This document shows, piece by piece, positions 20,816 through 33,057 of a stretch of 64,000 bases of DNA. Positions within the stretch are counted from its first letter, which is position 1. Each line of letters opens with the position of its first letter. The stretch lies in NCBI GenBank assembly GCA_033297075.1, contig MU858050.1:310001-374000 (forward strand), read 5' to 3'. Under the pieces are notes generated by a model, which saw only the letters and a list, made by a program, of their open reading frames with translations, did not search any database and had not been told where the DNA came from. The DNA is from Rhypophila decipiens (taxonomy: Eukaryota; Ascomycota; Sordariomycetes; Sordariales; Naviculisporaceae). The position numbers and the translations under genes were made by a program.

Positions 20816-23800
20816 TCAAAAAATAGACTCCAGCCCCTTCCAAGCATCCGGCTCCCCAGTCGGCCCTGCGCGTTTCCTCTCCTCCCAATACTTCCCATTG
20901 AACTTCCAGTATTGCTCCCCGGTAATCTCGCATCGTTCCTTGGTAAACCAAGCTGGTACAAACTCCTCGCCTCTAGCCTCTCTCTCTTTTCTTCGCGCTC
21001 TCTGCGCCTCTTCTAACCGATTCTTCTCTGTAGCGGCCAAATCATACTCACCGTCCTCCATAGCCCTCTGGTCAGGTCTGAGACGAGAATCGGTAGGCGC
21101 GATCCAGGGACGGAGCTTGTCGTCGATGTGATTGAATGTGAGCACGAACGGTGTGAGGTTGAATGGGATCCCCTCGGGCCGTGGGTTGGCCTGCCAGATG
21201 AGGAATGCCTTGTTCGTGTCGTTGATGCTGCCACGATGGATCGACTCGGTGTCGACATCGTTGGTGGGCTCGTCCACGGTGGCCTCATAGCCCGGGGTCA
21301 GGCGGGCGTAGATCTTGGAGTTCCACCGGCCCCCGATGCTGACCCTGACCCGGCCATTGGCGTCAACAACCTTGCCAGTGAGCTGGTAGGCGCTTGAAGC
21401 CTTCCATCCGCGAGCCTTGAACTCGATGTGGCAAACCTCGCCGGTTGTCCAGTTCTTGATCTCCATTGGGCCGTAGTTGTCCACGACGGGATTGCCCGTG
21501 ATGATACCCACGACAGATGAGGTGACCTTCTTCCACGTGTAAAAGTCCTCCTTGCCACCCGAGGTAGGCCGCAGCCTCAAGAACCATGTTCCGAGAGGGT
21601 TGATGTCAAAGGATTTGCCATAGAACTTGGACTTGACAGCCGATTCTCCGTAATAGGTCCACTTGGGGGACTCGGCCCAGGCAGCTCCGATGGGAGGATG
21701 ATGGCTGACCTGTTCGATGAAGAAGCGGTAGTTCTTGTCTGGTCTTACATATTCAAACGTCTCGCCCAGCAACGGGTTGAATGGCTTGGCAACACGCCCA
21801 ATTGTAGATGCATATTCGCTGGCAGCAAATGCGCCGACGTAAAGCAGGCGTTCGATCGAGTCCGTCCGGTCTGCAGCAAGATCCAAAAGATCTGCATATT
21901 CCATGTCCTCACCGCAGCGATACAGGAGCGAGGTGGGCTCGTTGAATGAGACTGGAAGCGTCATTTTTGTCATATCCTTGCCAATCATCGACTTGAGGAT
22001 GCCCTGTGCCATGGGGTCAGTAACACGAAACATCTCTGATGGGTTAACGGCAACTTAGAACCTACCCAGAGTGAAATCTTTGGCCGGTCATCTGCATCCA
22101 TCTTGAGCCTGGTCCGTATGCCATTCTCATATCCGAGGAATGAGCTGCTAATATCGTAGGCATCTGAAATAACAAGCTGGCTATCCTTTTGCGAAGTGGA
22201 AACCTCGGATGGGGGCAGCTCTGCAACTTCAACGTCGCCAGCGTCGACTGCATCAAAGAATTCTTCTTCGTCTGACTCCGAGTCGGAAATTTCCGCAACC
22301 TGGGCAATGACAGTCTGACGACGAGATAGCCCCTGGATCGGTGATTGGGCTCTCTTGTTGTCTTCGTCCTCGGCCTTGGCTTCGGGATCAATTTTCGCTT
22401 CAGCTGCACCAGCTGCCGCCTGGTCATCAATAATGCCAGTCTCAATGGCCTCCTTGAGGATACGCTTGGTCATTTTCCTCTTCATCTCAGCCTCGCCCAC
22501 GCGAGCCTCGAGCGCCTCCTGCTCCTTTGCAACCTGCGCCATGCTCTCCTCCCACATTCTCCGCATCTCACTTTCCCGGTCGAGTCGATATTGCCAGTAC
22601 GCATCGCGATCTCGAGAGATGCGGAGCAGGTCGCCAATAAGCCCTGTGAGCGAGCGAATAGCCGCATCATATGTCGTCAGCGCCTGCGATGCCTTCGGGT
22701 CCGAGAGACTCAGGTCTGGATTTTTTGCCGATTCGGCAAGCAGCGCCGAGGTAACATGGGCCATTGTGTCCAGCTGGAGCCGTGCCGATTGAGCAGTGAT
22801 GTTGAACGCATCCTTATTGACCACCGGAGCATCCCCACTAGAGCCCTCCCCGTAGTCATCGTCGTCATCGTCAACCTCGCCATGCATCTCGGCGTGTCGT
22901 TCTCTTTTATCCGCTTCTGTACCGGCATCCACGAAGTCGTCGTCGTCATTGCTACCGATGGTGCTGGCACCGTTGTAGGACTTGTGCGAGGGGCGATTTG
23001 CCGAGTGCATGCGAGAAAGCTGAAAGCTGTTCCGCTTGGGTTCCGCTAGGCTCGCCGCCTCACTCCCTGCGTCGGAGATGGTTTGAGAGTGCTCTGCCTT
23101 GGCCTGCTTCAGGAGCTCGGCGTTGCGGGCACGCTGCTTCTCCTCCTCCCTGAGCTGGTCTTTTGTCCACTGAATAGAGTTGTTTAAAGCCCAGAACCAC
23201 CTCTTTGCCTCAACCTCGTGGTTCGCCTTCAACGTGTACTTGACTGAAGACTTGCCAATAATCTCAAATTTGGTTTTCTCGTCGGGGCTCATGTGTAGCT
23301 TGGCAATACGCATGTTGATGGCACCACGGCAAGCCGACCCAGCGTCGTCCTGGTGTTTGTAGTAGCTGAGGACTCCGTCCTCGAGAACGAACCAGCGGAG
23401 CTGGTAGCCTTTCCTGTAATTAGTCCACTTTTTGAGATAGCCCTTCATTTCGCGTGCTTCTCTCCCGGCCAAGGGGTCGCCGGGCGTCATTGTTGACGCG
23501 CCCTGCGACGCTGAACCCAGAACAGCCTTTTCCTGGATGCCTCTCTGGGCAGCCACGGCAGCGGGCGACTTCTTGAGCATGGCCCTGGTGATCTCGTCTT
23601 TGGTGACATCTTGCGGTAGTTTGCCCTTGCGATCACGGCGGAAAGGATCGGCCCCGTGGAGCAGGAGAACCTGGATCAGCTTGGTGTTCTTGCGTCGCGC
23701 TGCCTCGTGAAGCAGTGTCCCGCCCGCCTGCACTGTGACCGGATCGGATGCAAACTCGGTACTATTGATATCCAGTACTGTTTTGAACCGCGGCTCCTCC

Positions 23801-24739
23801 AGCACCGTCTCGAGCGCTTGGAAATCTCCGTGGACGATGAGATCCTGGACCTGCCTGACCTTGTTTTCGGCGAACAGGGTTCTGGATAGTTGTAGCTGCT
23901 GGAATATCTCGGGGTTCCTCGCAAGGTCGAGTGGGAGACGTCCTTGGTGATTCGCAATGGCGTCGTTGATATCTTTTTGCTCGAGCAAAAGCCGGACGAC
24001 TTGAGTACGCCCTTGCGTCGCGGCAATGTGGAGTGGCGTGTTCCCATCCTTGTCCCGAGCATTGATGTCGAGGGAGCCAGCACCGTCTGAGAGCACGTAT
24101 TCGACAACCTGTTGTTCTGCGCATTGTATAGCTAAATGCAAGATGGTGGTATCCTCCAGCCCCGCCAGGGTCGAAAACGACGACGTGCTTGTGCGAGTGG
24201 CGGTTTGCGCATTCTCTCGTATGGCCCTGGATATCGACGCCGTGTCTCCATTGCGAAGAGCTTCGACGATTCGGAATTTCTTGACCGAGGATTCGAGCGA
24301 TACACCTTTCTCTGCCACACTGAGACCAGACCTCGAGGCTCCAACTGATGGAGGTGTTCGACCCATGACGCTTCCGGAGGTAGAGGGCTTGGAGCTGTGG
24401 CCTTTCGCGTGATGCTGCTGAGCCGGCGTGATCGAAGCCTGGGAAATGGCGGGGTTCGACGACGAAGCGAAATTCGAGGAGCCGTCGTCAGATGAGTTGT
24501 TTTCGTCCTCGGCCGCCCCCTTGCGCCTTAGAAGGGACAGGGCAGCCGATTTCGACCGTTTGTGCGAGCTTGAATGTGAAACTGTTAGTACAAGCCACCT
24601 TTAACTCTCATCTTTGTGTTGGGCGAAAATGAGGGGATTCGTCAACGAGGTCCAATGGCGAGCTTGGAATGCGACGGAATTGGCCTGCCAAAGAAAACAA
24701 CATAGTTCAGAACACCCACCTATCGCCGGCCTCGGACAT
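20816..24739 (-). CDS. oxysterol-binding protein with ankyrin repeats, PH and ORD (Osh1/Osh2 type)
   Basis: Three exons (24720-24739, 22066-24568, 20816-22003) give 1236 aa. Ankyrin repeats span roughly residues 130-350 ([47 protein letters not shown]). A PH domain follows at ~385-480 ([23 protein letters not shown]). Before the lipid-binding domain is an acidic FFAT-like motif, [12 protein letters not shown], which binds ER protein VAP/Scs2. The ORD begins [20 protein letters not shown], formed across the 62-nt last intron, and carries the signature EQVSHHPP. This order matches yeast Osh1/Osh2, lipid-transfer proteins at ER contact sites that exchange sterol and PI4P. The first exon codes only seven residues. 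The last acceptor was chosen because it restores the ORD start; the ATG at 22033 is intronic. Confidence 0.93.
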
Positions 24740-26191
24740 GATGTCGGACTGACTGAGTTCAAACAGCCGGTTCTGGTCGATGTGTACGTAGATTAGGGTT
24801 CGAGGTTTGAGTTGAAGATTGTGGGAGCAAAGGGGGGTTAGAGGCCGCCAGGGTGCGGTTCGCAGGTTGCGGTGTGATGTATGGTGGAGTGGTGTGCTCC
24901 TCGTATGCGTTACGCTAGCAATGTTAGGTCAGGGGGTGCGATGTCAACCTGAAAGTACGGGGACCAGCGAAGAGGTTCACGCGGTTGATCGGGGAAAATA
25001 ATCAATGTGGACAGATATTCATAGGCTAAAAAGAAAAGAAAAAAGACATGAGGCCAACGGAGTATAAAGCTGGCAGCGTAAAGTCCGTCCCTTGCAAGGA
25101 CCCTGATAATGATATGGAATGGAGAGGGGTATCTGGACGAGAAGATCAAGATATCCACATTCATTGCATGGGGGTTGGTTGCTGAAGAAATGACGTTGAT
25201 GTCAAAATGTTAGTGGGGGGTGGGTAGGTGGCATTACTGGGCCGACTGGCGACGTTCCAAACAAGGCCCAGGTCTACCGACCACTCAACACGTGCTTGGG
25301 AACGGCCGTGTTTTAACTGCAAAAGTCGTGGTACGCTTCCTGAAACAAAGACCATCGGGAAGATGGATACACGGCGAGTATCGGCCTTATGAGGACCCAT
25401 CAAAGTTCTCAAATAAGTCAGAGCGACTAGATACCCATGTCCATGTTGTTCAAGTGAAGTTGTTGATGGGAAATGCAACAGAGGCAGCTGACCAATCGCA
25501 GCTACGGACGTAACAGTTGAGAACAGCTGGGGGTAGGTTTTGGGCTCGTTGACAGCCTCTTCGTTTTTGAGCCACAGGTGCGTGCGCTGAATGCAATGGC
25601 TAGTAATGATCGGTTATGAAGTGAGATGGTGATGGCAAACTCGTATAGGTCACCATGAAATTGGCGAATTTGTTGTCAACTCGGCCTGCGATGGACGGAA
25701 GACAGTGCTGCAGCGCGGTTCCAAAAGCCGGCCCCCGGCTCTCAAACCCCTGCCGCCTCCCGAACCTCGGCAATTCTTTGACAGGCCTAGGCGTCCCTTC
25801 AGGAGACGAGACGCTGCCATGAAACTTGCTTATTATCGTGGCATCTCCCATGACTCTCGACACTGAGTGGTATATTTATCAGTAAGAACAACAAACTGGA
25901 ACAGCCGATCAAATTCGAATTTGGTGGTGTTGTTCACCCCTAAAGCCCAAGCCTATTATTTCTCAGTCAACGCCTACATTTTATCGTGCACGACTTATAT
26001 CTCCTATCTGGATATCATTTGTCTGCTCAATCGATTCAATCGCCGACAGCAGCGGCTCTTGGCTCCTCGCTCGAGTACCCGACAATTCAGACCAGATCTC
26101 ATACCGAACCTCAGTCAGCCCTCATATCTCACCTACAACTCTCAAATATTTTACCCGACAATTTATTTGGTGGTTGTATCTGACGGCCGCG
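24740..26191. other. divergent intergenic region
   Basis: No gene supported. It lies between the divergent oxysterol-binding protein and thioesterase-like genes and should contain both promoters. Confidence 0.4.
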
Positions 26192-27389
26192 ATGAGTGAG
26201 CAACGGGCGACCTTGCTTCGGCAGCCGCCTCCTGACCCAAATAAGGCACCCATTGAAAACGTCTTGGAAGTTACGGAGCTGTCCGTTTTTGGGCCTGTAA
26301 GACTGCATATACCATCCTCTTTCCCATTACATGTTTACGTCGATTATGAATACTGAGACCTGTTGAAAGGACATTTTCACCAATACCCGTCAACAATGGC
26401 ACCCCCCTGGAGCACGCGGCATCTATGGCGGTTCTGTCATTGCGCTCTGTCTGGCTTCCGCCCAGCGGACGGTTCCGGACGACTTCTTCATCCACAGCTG
26501 CCATTGTTATTTCCTCTTGGCCGGCTCGGGCGAGCTGCCCATTCTCTTTCATGTAGAGAGGGTGCGAGATGGCAAGTCGTACGCCACCAGGACCGTGCAG
26601 GCCCGCCAAAAGGGTCGCTGCATCTTCACCACGACCATCTCGTTTGTACGCGAGGGCTCTAGCGGATCCCCCGGCAGTCAGGTCTCTCACGCTGCTCCCA
26701 TGCCCCTTGGTGCGGACGGCAAGCCCGTCTCTCCTCCGCCGGATAACCTCAGCGATGTGCCCGACCTAGCGGCTATGGGCCCCTTCGAGAGCAACCGTAT
26801 CGAGGTGACCAACGAGACGAGCCCGCACGCTCACGAGAAGAAGACCAGGCAATGGGTTCGTGCCAGGGGCAAAATCGGCGGTGGCTACCAGGCCCATCTC
26901 AACGCTCTCGCCTACGTTTCGGACAGCTATTTTATCGGGACCATCACCCGGATCCACAAACTTTGGAGATTCCCATTCCCCGCGGCCGACGTGGACAAGT
27001 TGGACCCAGACATGCGGGAGCGCATCTGCAAGTTGAACGCTTGGGAGGGCATGGGTGACCCGAAAGAGATGGTGGACCGGCCAGAGATCGGTATGATGGT
27101 CTCTCTCGACCACACAATCTACTTTCACGAGCCTCGCAAGGTCCGGGCCGACGAGTGGATGCTGAGCGAGATGGACAGCCCCTGGGCGGGCGATGGCAGA
27201 GGTGTTGTCACCCAGCGCATCTTTAGCAAGGACGGAACACTCTTGGCGACTTGTGTTCAGGAGGTATGTATCTCGCTGCTCTTTGGCCCCTTATTCTAGG
27301 ACGGATCCCTAACAGACCATTCATCAAAACAGGGCGTTGTCCGCTTGAAAGACGAGGCCAAGGCCAAGGGAAAGGAGTCGAAACTCTGA
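26192..27389 (+). CDS. acyl-CoA thioesterase-like protein with peroxisomal SKL tail
   Basis: Three exons (26192-26296, 26370-27263, 27333-27389) give 351 aa. The N-terminal hotdog half reads QWHPPGARGIYGGSVIALCLASAQ and FHVERVRDGKSYATRTVQARQ, as in TesB/ACOT8-type acyl-CoA thioesterases. The second half contains MMVSLDHTIYFHEPRKVRADEWMLSE and a conserved TQRIFSKDGTLLATCVQEGVVR. The last three residues are SKL, a type-1 peroxisomal targeting signal, brought into frame by the short third exon. Such enzymes split acyl-CoA into free acid and CoA during peroxisomal beta-oxidation. The match is by family sequence pattern; chain-length preference is unknown. Confidence 0.9.
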
Positions 27390-28707
27390 AAGTGTGACAT
27401 GCCACGTACACACATCAGATCAGCCAGCACGGCGCCCAGAACATGGACAGCAACTTGCAGAGACAGATGACATTTCCTTTTGTTGATGGCCCCTTTAATA
27501 TACCTCCTGCCTTGCCTGCAATCCTATATTGCCCCTTTTCTCCTTATTGTACATACCTACTCGCATATAGACTTGCACGTACTTATCACATACCTTGTCG
27601 ACGCTGTCAGCATGATTACCATATGCGCATGTGTTGTGTACTGAGGGATTACTAATTTCTGACGCATTCTTTTCTTCCCGCTTTCAAGGTTATGACCAGC
27701 CCAGCTCCTTTGTTCATTTTACCTGGAGTTTTCAGCATCTTTCAGCAGCTCAAGTGTCCGGAACCAGACCACCTCTTGTGCTCAGCAGATGGCTAGAACA
27801 TCAAAAAGGGATTAACAGCCAAATAAGAGGTGCCATCGAGGCCCCGGGCCCGGACCCGAGGGCTTGGGTATAGGTAGGGCTGTCACTCGATTCAGGATGT
27901 CATAAGTTCGGAGTTCTCAATGTCAAAAGTACGTAATATGCAAGATCGTGGGTATTTGGGATCTTGCAGCGATCTCTTTCATGAGACTGGGGTCGTTCTT
28001 TCCTTACTTAGAAGCAGCAGAGGCTTTTTTGGGCGGGACAGCTGATTGTTTTATATCCGCCGTTATTCCCCCTACCGGTACGGAGTACGGGGTAGCACCT
28101 TCTTTCTTTACGATCTCACACCGCCCGTCCTCCTTTCGGCCTACGATTAGACCATTGTAATTTCAACTGAAACTGCGCCGCACGCCCTAAACCACTCCAG
28201 GCTTCGCCGGGGCTGACACATTGGACACGGTTGATGCTCTCCAGAAAAGGTCTCGTGCATAAAACCTTCTCTCTTTCCCTCTGCTGACAATTCACACAAA
28301 CCATTGAATGCCGTGGGAAATCGGTAGGATTATCTTCCGGTGTTGCTCGGTGCTAAGACGAGATCTCACATCGTGCCGGACTCCGCACCACGCCTCCTCG
28401 CCGCTTAAATAGGTGCTCCACACACCGCCGTAGCACTCACTCCGACAGCGATCCTGATCCCACGCTCCGAGAGCCATCGGGTGATACAAGCAAACCCTCT
28501 CCAATAATACCGAAATCTGTTGGGAGTTTGCCATTCCCCGAATCCACTGTTGCGAAAAAGAAGACAAATCTCTTGTTCTTTTGCTCTTTACGGTGCCCGC
28601 AGCAAAGTTTCAAACCCCTTTTGGTTTGTTTGAGGAATCTTCTGGCTGGTCGAAAAGTCGTCTTTCCAATCCTGTGAGGCGGCCGCGGAAGAAGTGGCCG
28701 ATCGGTG
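27390..28707. other. intergenic between thioesterase and Zn2Cys6 genes
   Basis: No supported gene. It should hold the thioesterase 3' UTR and the regulator gene promoter. Confidence 0.4.
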
Positions 28708-31700
28708 ATGGAAAACAGCGAAACCACCACGGCAGCTGCGGCTGCCCAGCCGATGGTCGTCCCCCGGCCCCGTATCGCCAATGCGTGTGAGGCATGTAGG
28801 TCTGCCAAAGTAAAATGTCAAGCCAGTCACCAGCTGGGTATATGTAAGAGGTGAGCTAGTCCTTGGAAACGTTTCTTGTTGTGCTCCTTTCTCTCTCCTC
28901 TCTCCTCTCTCCTCTCTCTCTATCCTTTCTCGGGACCACGTATCATATACCAACTCATATGCGGACATGAACCTTACCACAGCACCATTCTCTCTTTATG
29001 CTTGCCCATGCTGTCCTTCTACCAAGCCTTAGTGAAAAGCTTGTGCTGACAAGAGCCTTCTATCTCCCTTGTCTCATTCAGATGCTTTGACTCCAAAAGA
29101 GAGTGCATCTTCAAGACAGGCCCTCGCACCAGGCGACCCCGGCAATCAAAGTTGTAAGTCTATCAAGAAGACATTTTTCAGGGATCTTGACATATTGTCT
29201 TTTCCCTGGGTACTCGCGTATCAGCCATGTCATATCCCATCCAAGATCAATCAAGTCATAGAACCAACATGAATGAAACAGAAACGAGTCTAGCCCAAGG
29301 CCTCCTCCGCCGCCAGCACCATCCAAGACGTTCACTATCGACATCCCCATGCCCGACGAGGGAGTGGTTGAGGCTACTGAGGGCATTGAAGCCCTACGCC
29401 TCGCCCATGAGATGTCCATCGACACCTTAGTCCCCTATGAGTCTTCTCTGGAGAGCGATGAGGATGACGACATGTACGATTATAGCTACTACGAGGCATC
29501 GACAGGCTCCCGCGGCCCGCAGCAGTCGCAAATAAGCCGGGGTCGGCACAAACAGTCTACCACTGGATCCGTGGTGTCCAACGCATCGTCACTCCCCGTC
29601 GGCGCTTCGGCTCTTTCAACCCCACCGAGCTCTATCGTTGGCCGTGCCATGTCGGCAAAGAAGTCCCTGGCGACAATAGGCATTCAGCCGCAGTTCAATG
29701 CCGATAGTGCGGGAGCCCTCCTGGAATCTTTTCGAAAGGTCCAAATGAAGCATTTTCCTGTGATCCATATACCAGACGACGCAACTGTGACGAGTTTGGC
29801 GAGAGAAAGACCGTTTGTGCTGCTTGCTGTGTTGGCGGCCGCTAGCAACAGTCGCTCGCTGCAGGGTCACAGCCTTTACGATGAGGAGTTTCGGAAGATA
29901 CTGGGCCTGAAGTTTGTTGCTGGTGGCGAGAGGAGTGTCGACTTGTTGCTGGGACTGGCTATTTATGTTGCTTGGTGTGTAGCCTGGCCACCTGCCCTTC
30001 CAGGTTCCAATCACTAACCGTTTCCTTTGGGTATTTAGGTACCCGTTCCACCTGAGACCCAAAAACAAGCAAGCATTTCAGTATATTCGGATGACAGTTG
30101 ACCTCGTCAGCGACCTCGAACTAGATCAGGACCATTACTTTGGCCAGGATGAGCCCTCTAGCCAGCGACTTGCCGAGATCAGGGCTTACCTCGGGAGTTA
30201 TTATCAGGTATCGAGGTACGATAGCCCTTATTGATTCCTGCCCCTATGTTCCCAGCCAAATCGATATGATTGTGCTGACAATATGGAATCTTGGCATGCA
30301 TAGCTATAGGTCATGCTGGGCACGTACTGCTACTATGACGTATACTCCGTTTACGTCCAAATGCTGTGACATTCTCGAACAGCACGCCAAATCACAAGGC
30401 GACAAGATCCTGGTCTGGCAGGTCCGTCTTCAGAGAATTGTTGAGGAGACGAACGACATGCGTCGGAACCAGCGCGGACGATCTCAGAGCGAGTCCCAGA
30501 TCGAGCTCATGCTCAAGGGCATGGAAGCGCAGTTGAACGAATGGGAGAAGAAGTTGGACGCTGAACTGTCCGACGTTCGTAAGTAACATCATGACTTCTT
30601 GGGTACGGCTAGATCAACACGCTGACCAATTGCCAGCATCCATCCGCATCGGATTCATCTTTGCTCGCATTTTCCTCTCTGGCGCACCCCTTCTGCAGCT
30701 TCCGTCGAGCAAAGAAGGACCCCTCGACCGGTCGACTTACTTCAAGGCCGACCCTAACCGACTGATGGCAGTGATTCCCATTCTGCAAGAGTCCTTTGAC
30801 TACTATCTCACGCTTTCGGCCCTTGAGATCAACTCTTTCACGGGAGTTCACTGGTCCAACTTCATCCTCGGCATCATTCTCGGCTTCCGTATGTCCTTCC
30901 CCGTCCCCGTCTGCCCGGAGTGGGACGACAGCGCAGCCCGCCCGCTGCTCCGTTTTGGAGAGTATATCGATCGCTTCTGTGGACACTGGGGCGGAGAGGG
31001 CACCAAAAACTGCGATGAGATACAGGCTTCCCTGAATGCAACCCTTGGCACGGGCACGCCTCATTCAGGTAGCTCTACCACTGGTCCTAATATGAAAAAT
31101 ACACCGAATCTCGATATCCTCAGTGCCAGCAAGGTAGTGCTCGGCGAAGTTCGGAAGAAGTTCCTCAAGAGACTCGCCAAGCATGACCGTCCTCCCCAGC
31201 AACTGCAACAGCAACAACAATCACAGCAACCGCCCCTACCAACACCGCCATCCGCAGCTACATCCTCATCATCACCCTGGGACAATAGCAACACTCTTCT
31301 CTCTCCGATTGGCAGTAATTTGCTGTACGGCATGAACCAGCCATTGGAACCCCAGCTAGGATCCATGAACACCCCTGCCACCAGTCGCTCGACTCCAGGA
31401 ACAGATGGCTCGCCCATACAGCTCGACGCCAACATGCGAGGCTGTCCGATGATGGATGGCAGTCTGGAGACGTTTTACCCCTTCTTCAACGAGTCATTTT
31501 CCGCCAATATGGCACATCACGCTCATCCTCAGCCTCTCCCAACGCCCCCTTTCCATGACCAGCCACCTACGCTCCAGGGCAACCAAACTCTCCACCAACA
31601 CAACCAGCACCAGCATCAGCTCCACCCAGAGCAAAATATCTTTCATACTCATGCTATGCCAGTATCACCAACTGCTGTACCAGCTACAGGTATGGGACTG

Positions 31701-31811
31701 GATGTGGGCGGAGGTTTAATGGGCGGGGCTGGAGCCGAGAGTTTCAATAATGACTTGTGGGCAACCATGACCATGAACTGGGCAACTCAGGAAGGAGGCT
31801 TTGAATTTTGA
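28708..31811 (+). CDS. Zn2Cys6 fungal transcription factor
   Basis: Six exons (28708-28850, 29082-29153, 29282-29974, 30039-30215, 30304-30578, 30637-31811) give 844 aa. The zinc cluster is CEACRSAKVKCQASHQLGIC then KRCFDSKREC (C-x2-C-x6-C-x8-C-x2-C-x6-C) and is split by the first intron. A basic linker follows (PRTRRPRQSK). The middle region (YVAWYPFHLRP, then AFQYIRMTVDLVSDLELDQ) resembles the middle region common to one class of fungal C6 regulators. The C-terminal 250 residues are rich in Gln, Pro, His and Ser and look like an activation domain. It should be a nuclear DNA-binding regulator; no target genes or cluster are adjacent. The 231-nt first intron has a CT-rich tract. Exon 4/5 joining was set by frame and the restored segment YQVSSYRSCWART. 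Confidence 0.9.
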
Positions 31812-33026
31812 TGGACGCTAAACCAGTGGAACCGCGTCTTTCGAGGAGCATCACGTCGGTCAGGATCTATGGTGAAGTGAGTGACTGGAGTCGATGCTAT
31901 GATATGTATTAGCACCTCGGTATTGGTTGGATATACAAAGGTATGTACAGTATATCTACTTTCTTACACAACCTGTGCCCTGTTTGCTCTTCTCTCTTCT
32001 CTTATAAACACAGGTTCTAACCCCTTGTCGCTTATTAGGCTGCCCACTACCACTCTTTTATTCATATTGTACTAAGTCCTGAAGCATATTTGTAGCTTAT
32101 GCCAAGATACCCATATTTACATGTACCCACGAATATGAGCAAAGTATGAATGAAGCAAATAGAGAACACGACTCCTTACTCTCTGTTTGTCGCAATGACA
32201 CTTTGTAGCCGCATCCAGGCGGGAAAAGTGCAGCACCCCGAGAAGTCAGCATGTGCATTCACTCGTAGGGGAAGCCCATATATTCCCGAAGGAGTTAAAA
32301 ATCTTCGCGCCTTACAATCAGTGAAAACATCATCTTGTCTGATCTGGAGTGACTTGAGATCCTCGGGACCAGATGCTGCAAGGACGGAATGAACCTCTCA
32401 ACTTTTACACGGCTAAGATGCCATTAGGCGGCTAGATCATTTATCGCGAACATTTCTACTATGACAATCAGGTGTGAGTTCTTTGAGATTTCTTTGAGAT
32501 TTCTCTCCAGCTGCACTCTGTTGATGACTCGCTAGTTATTATCGTGTTTGTGTTTCCAGTGTTGTCGTGCTGGCTCAAACCAAGGGCCTCCGGTTGTCCT
32601 GAAATGTCATAGCCGGAGTGATTTCGGATTGACCATCGGTTGCTCGCAAGGTGACTGATTGAGGTACCATGGACATATCTCGAACGTGCAGAGTAGTCTC
32701 ATGTAATCCAAAGATTTCGAGCCGTCCATCCTCATCATGAAATTCGAAATTTTGATCGGTTGGCGAGTGAGTGATGTGGTCCTTCCTCTCCCCATTGCAG
32801 ATGATCACGTCGCGACTTCCCTACATGACATGGCTTGCCTAACCAAACCCACCAGCTCTGTGGTTCCCGATTCTGCCCCAAACAGAAAGCAGCGAACAAA
32901 GATAATGCTTGCATTTCTGCATATTCTTCCGGTATTGGTATGCAAGACGCTCGACCTCAACCAACCGGCGGAACCCAAAAGCCGAAAGTCGGTGAAGGAA
33001 ATCCGACTTCTTTTTTAATACCCTCC

Positions 33027-33057
<31 letters not shown>

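Noticed and set aside
22004..22065. Alternative start of the oxysterol-binding domain at an in-frame ATG (22033)
   Set aside because: Splicing a 62-nt intron joins W to [10 protein letters not shown], restoring the family sequence; the ATG lies inside that intron.
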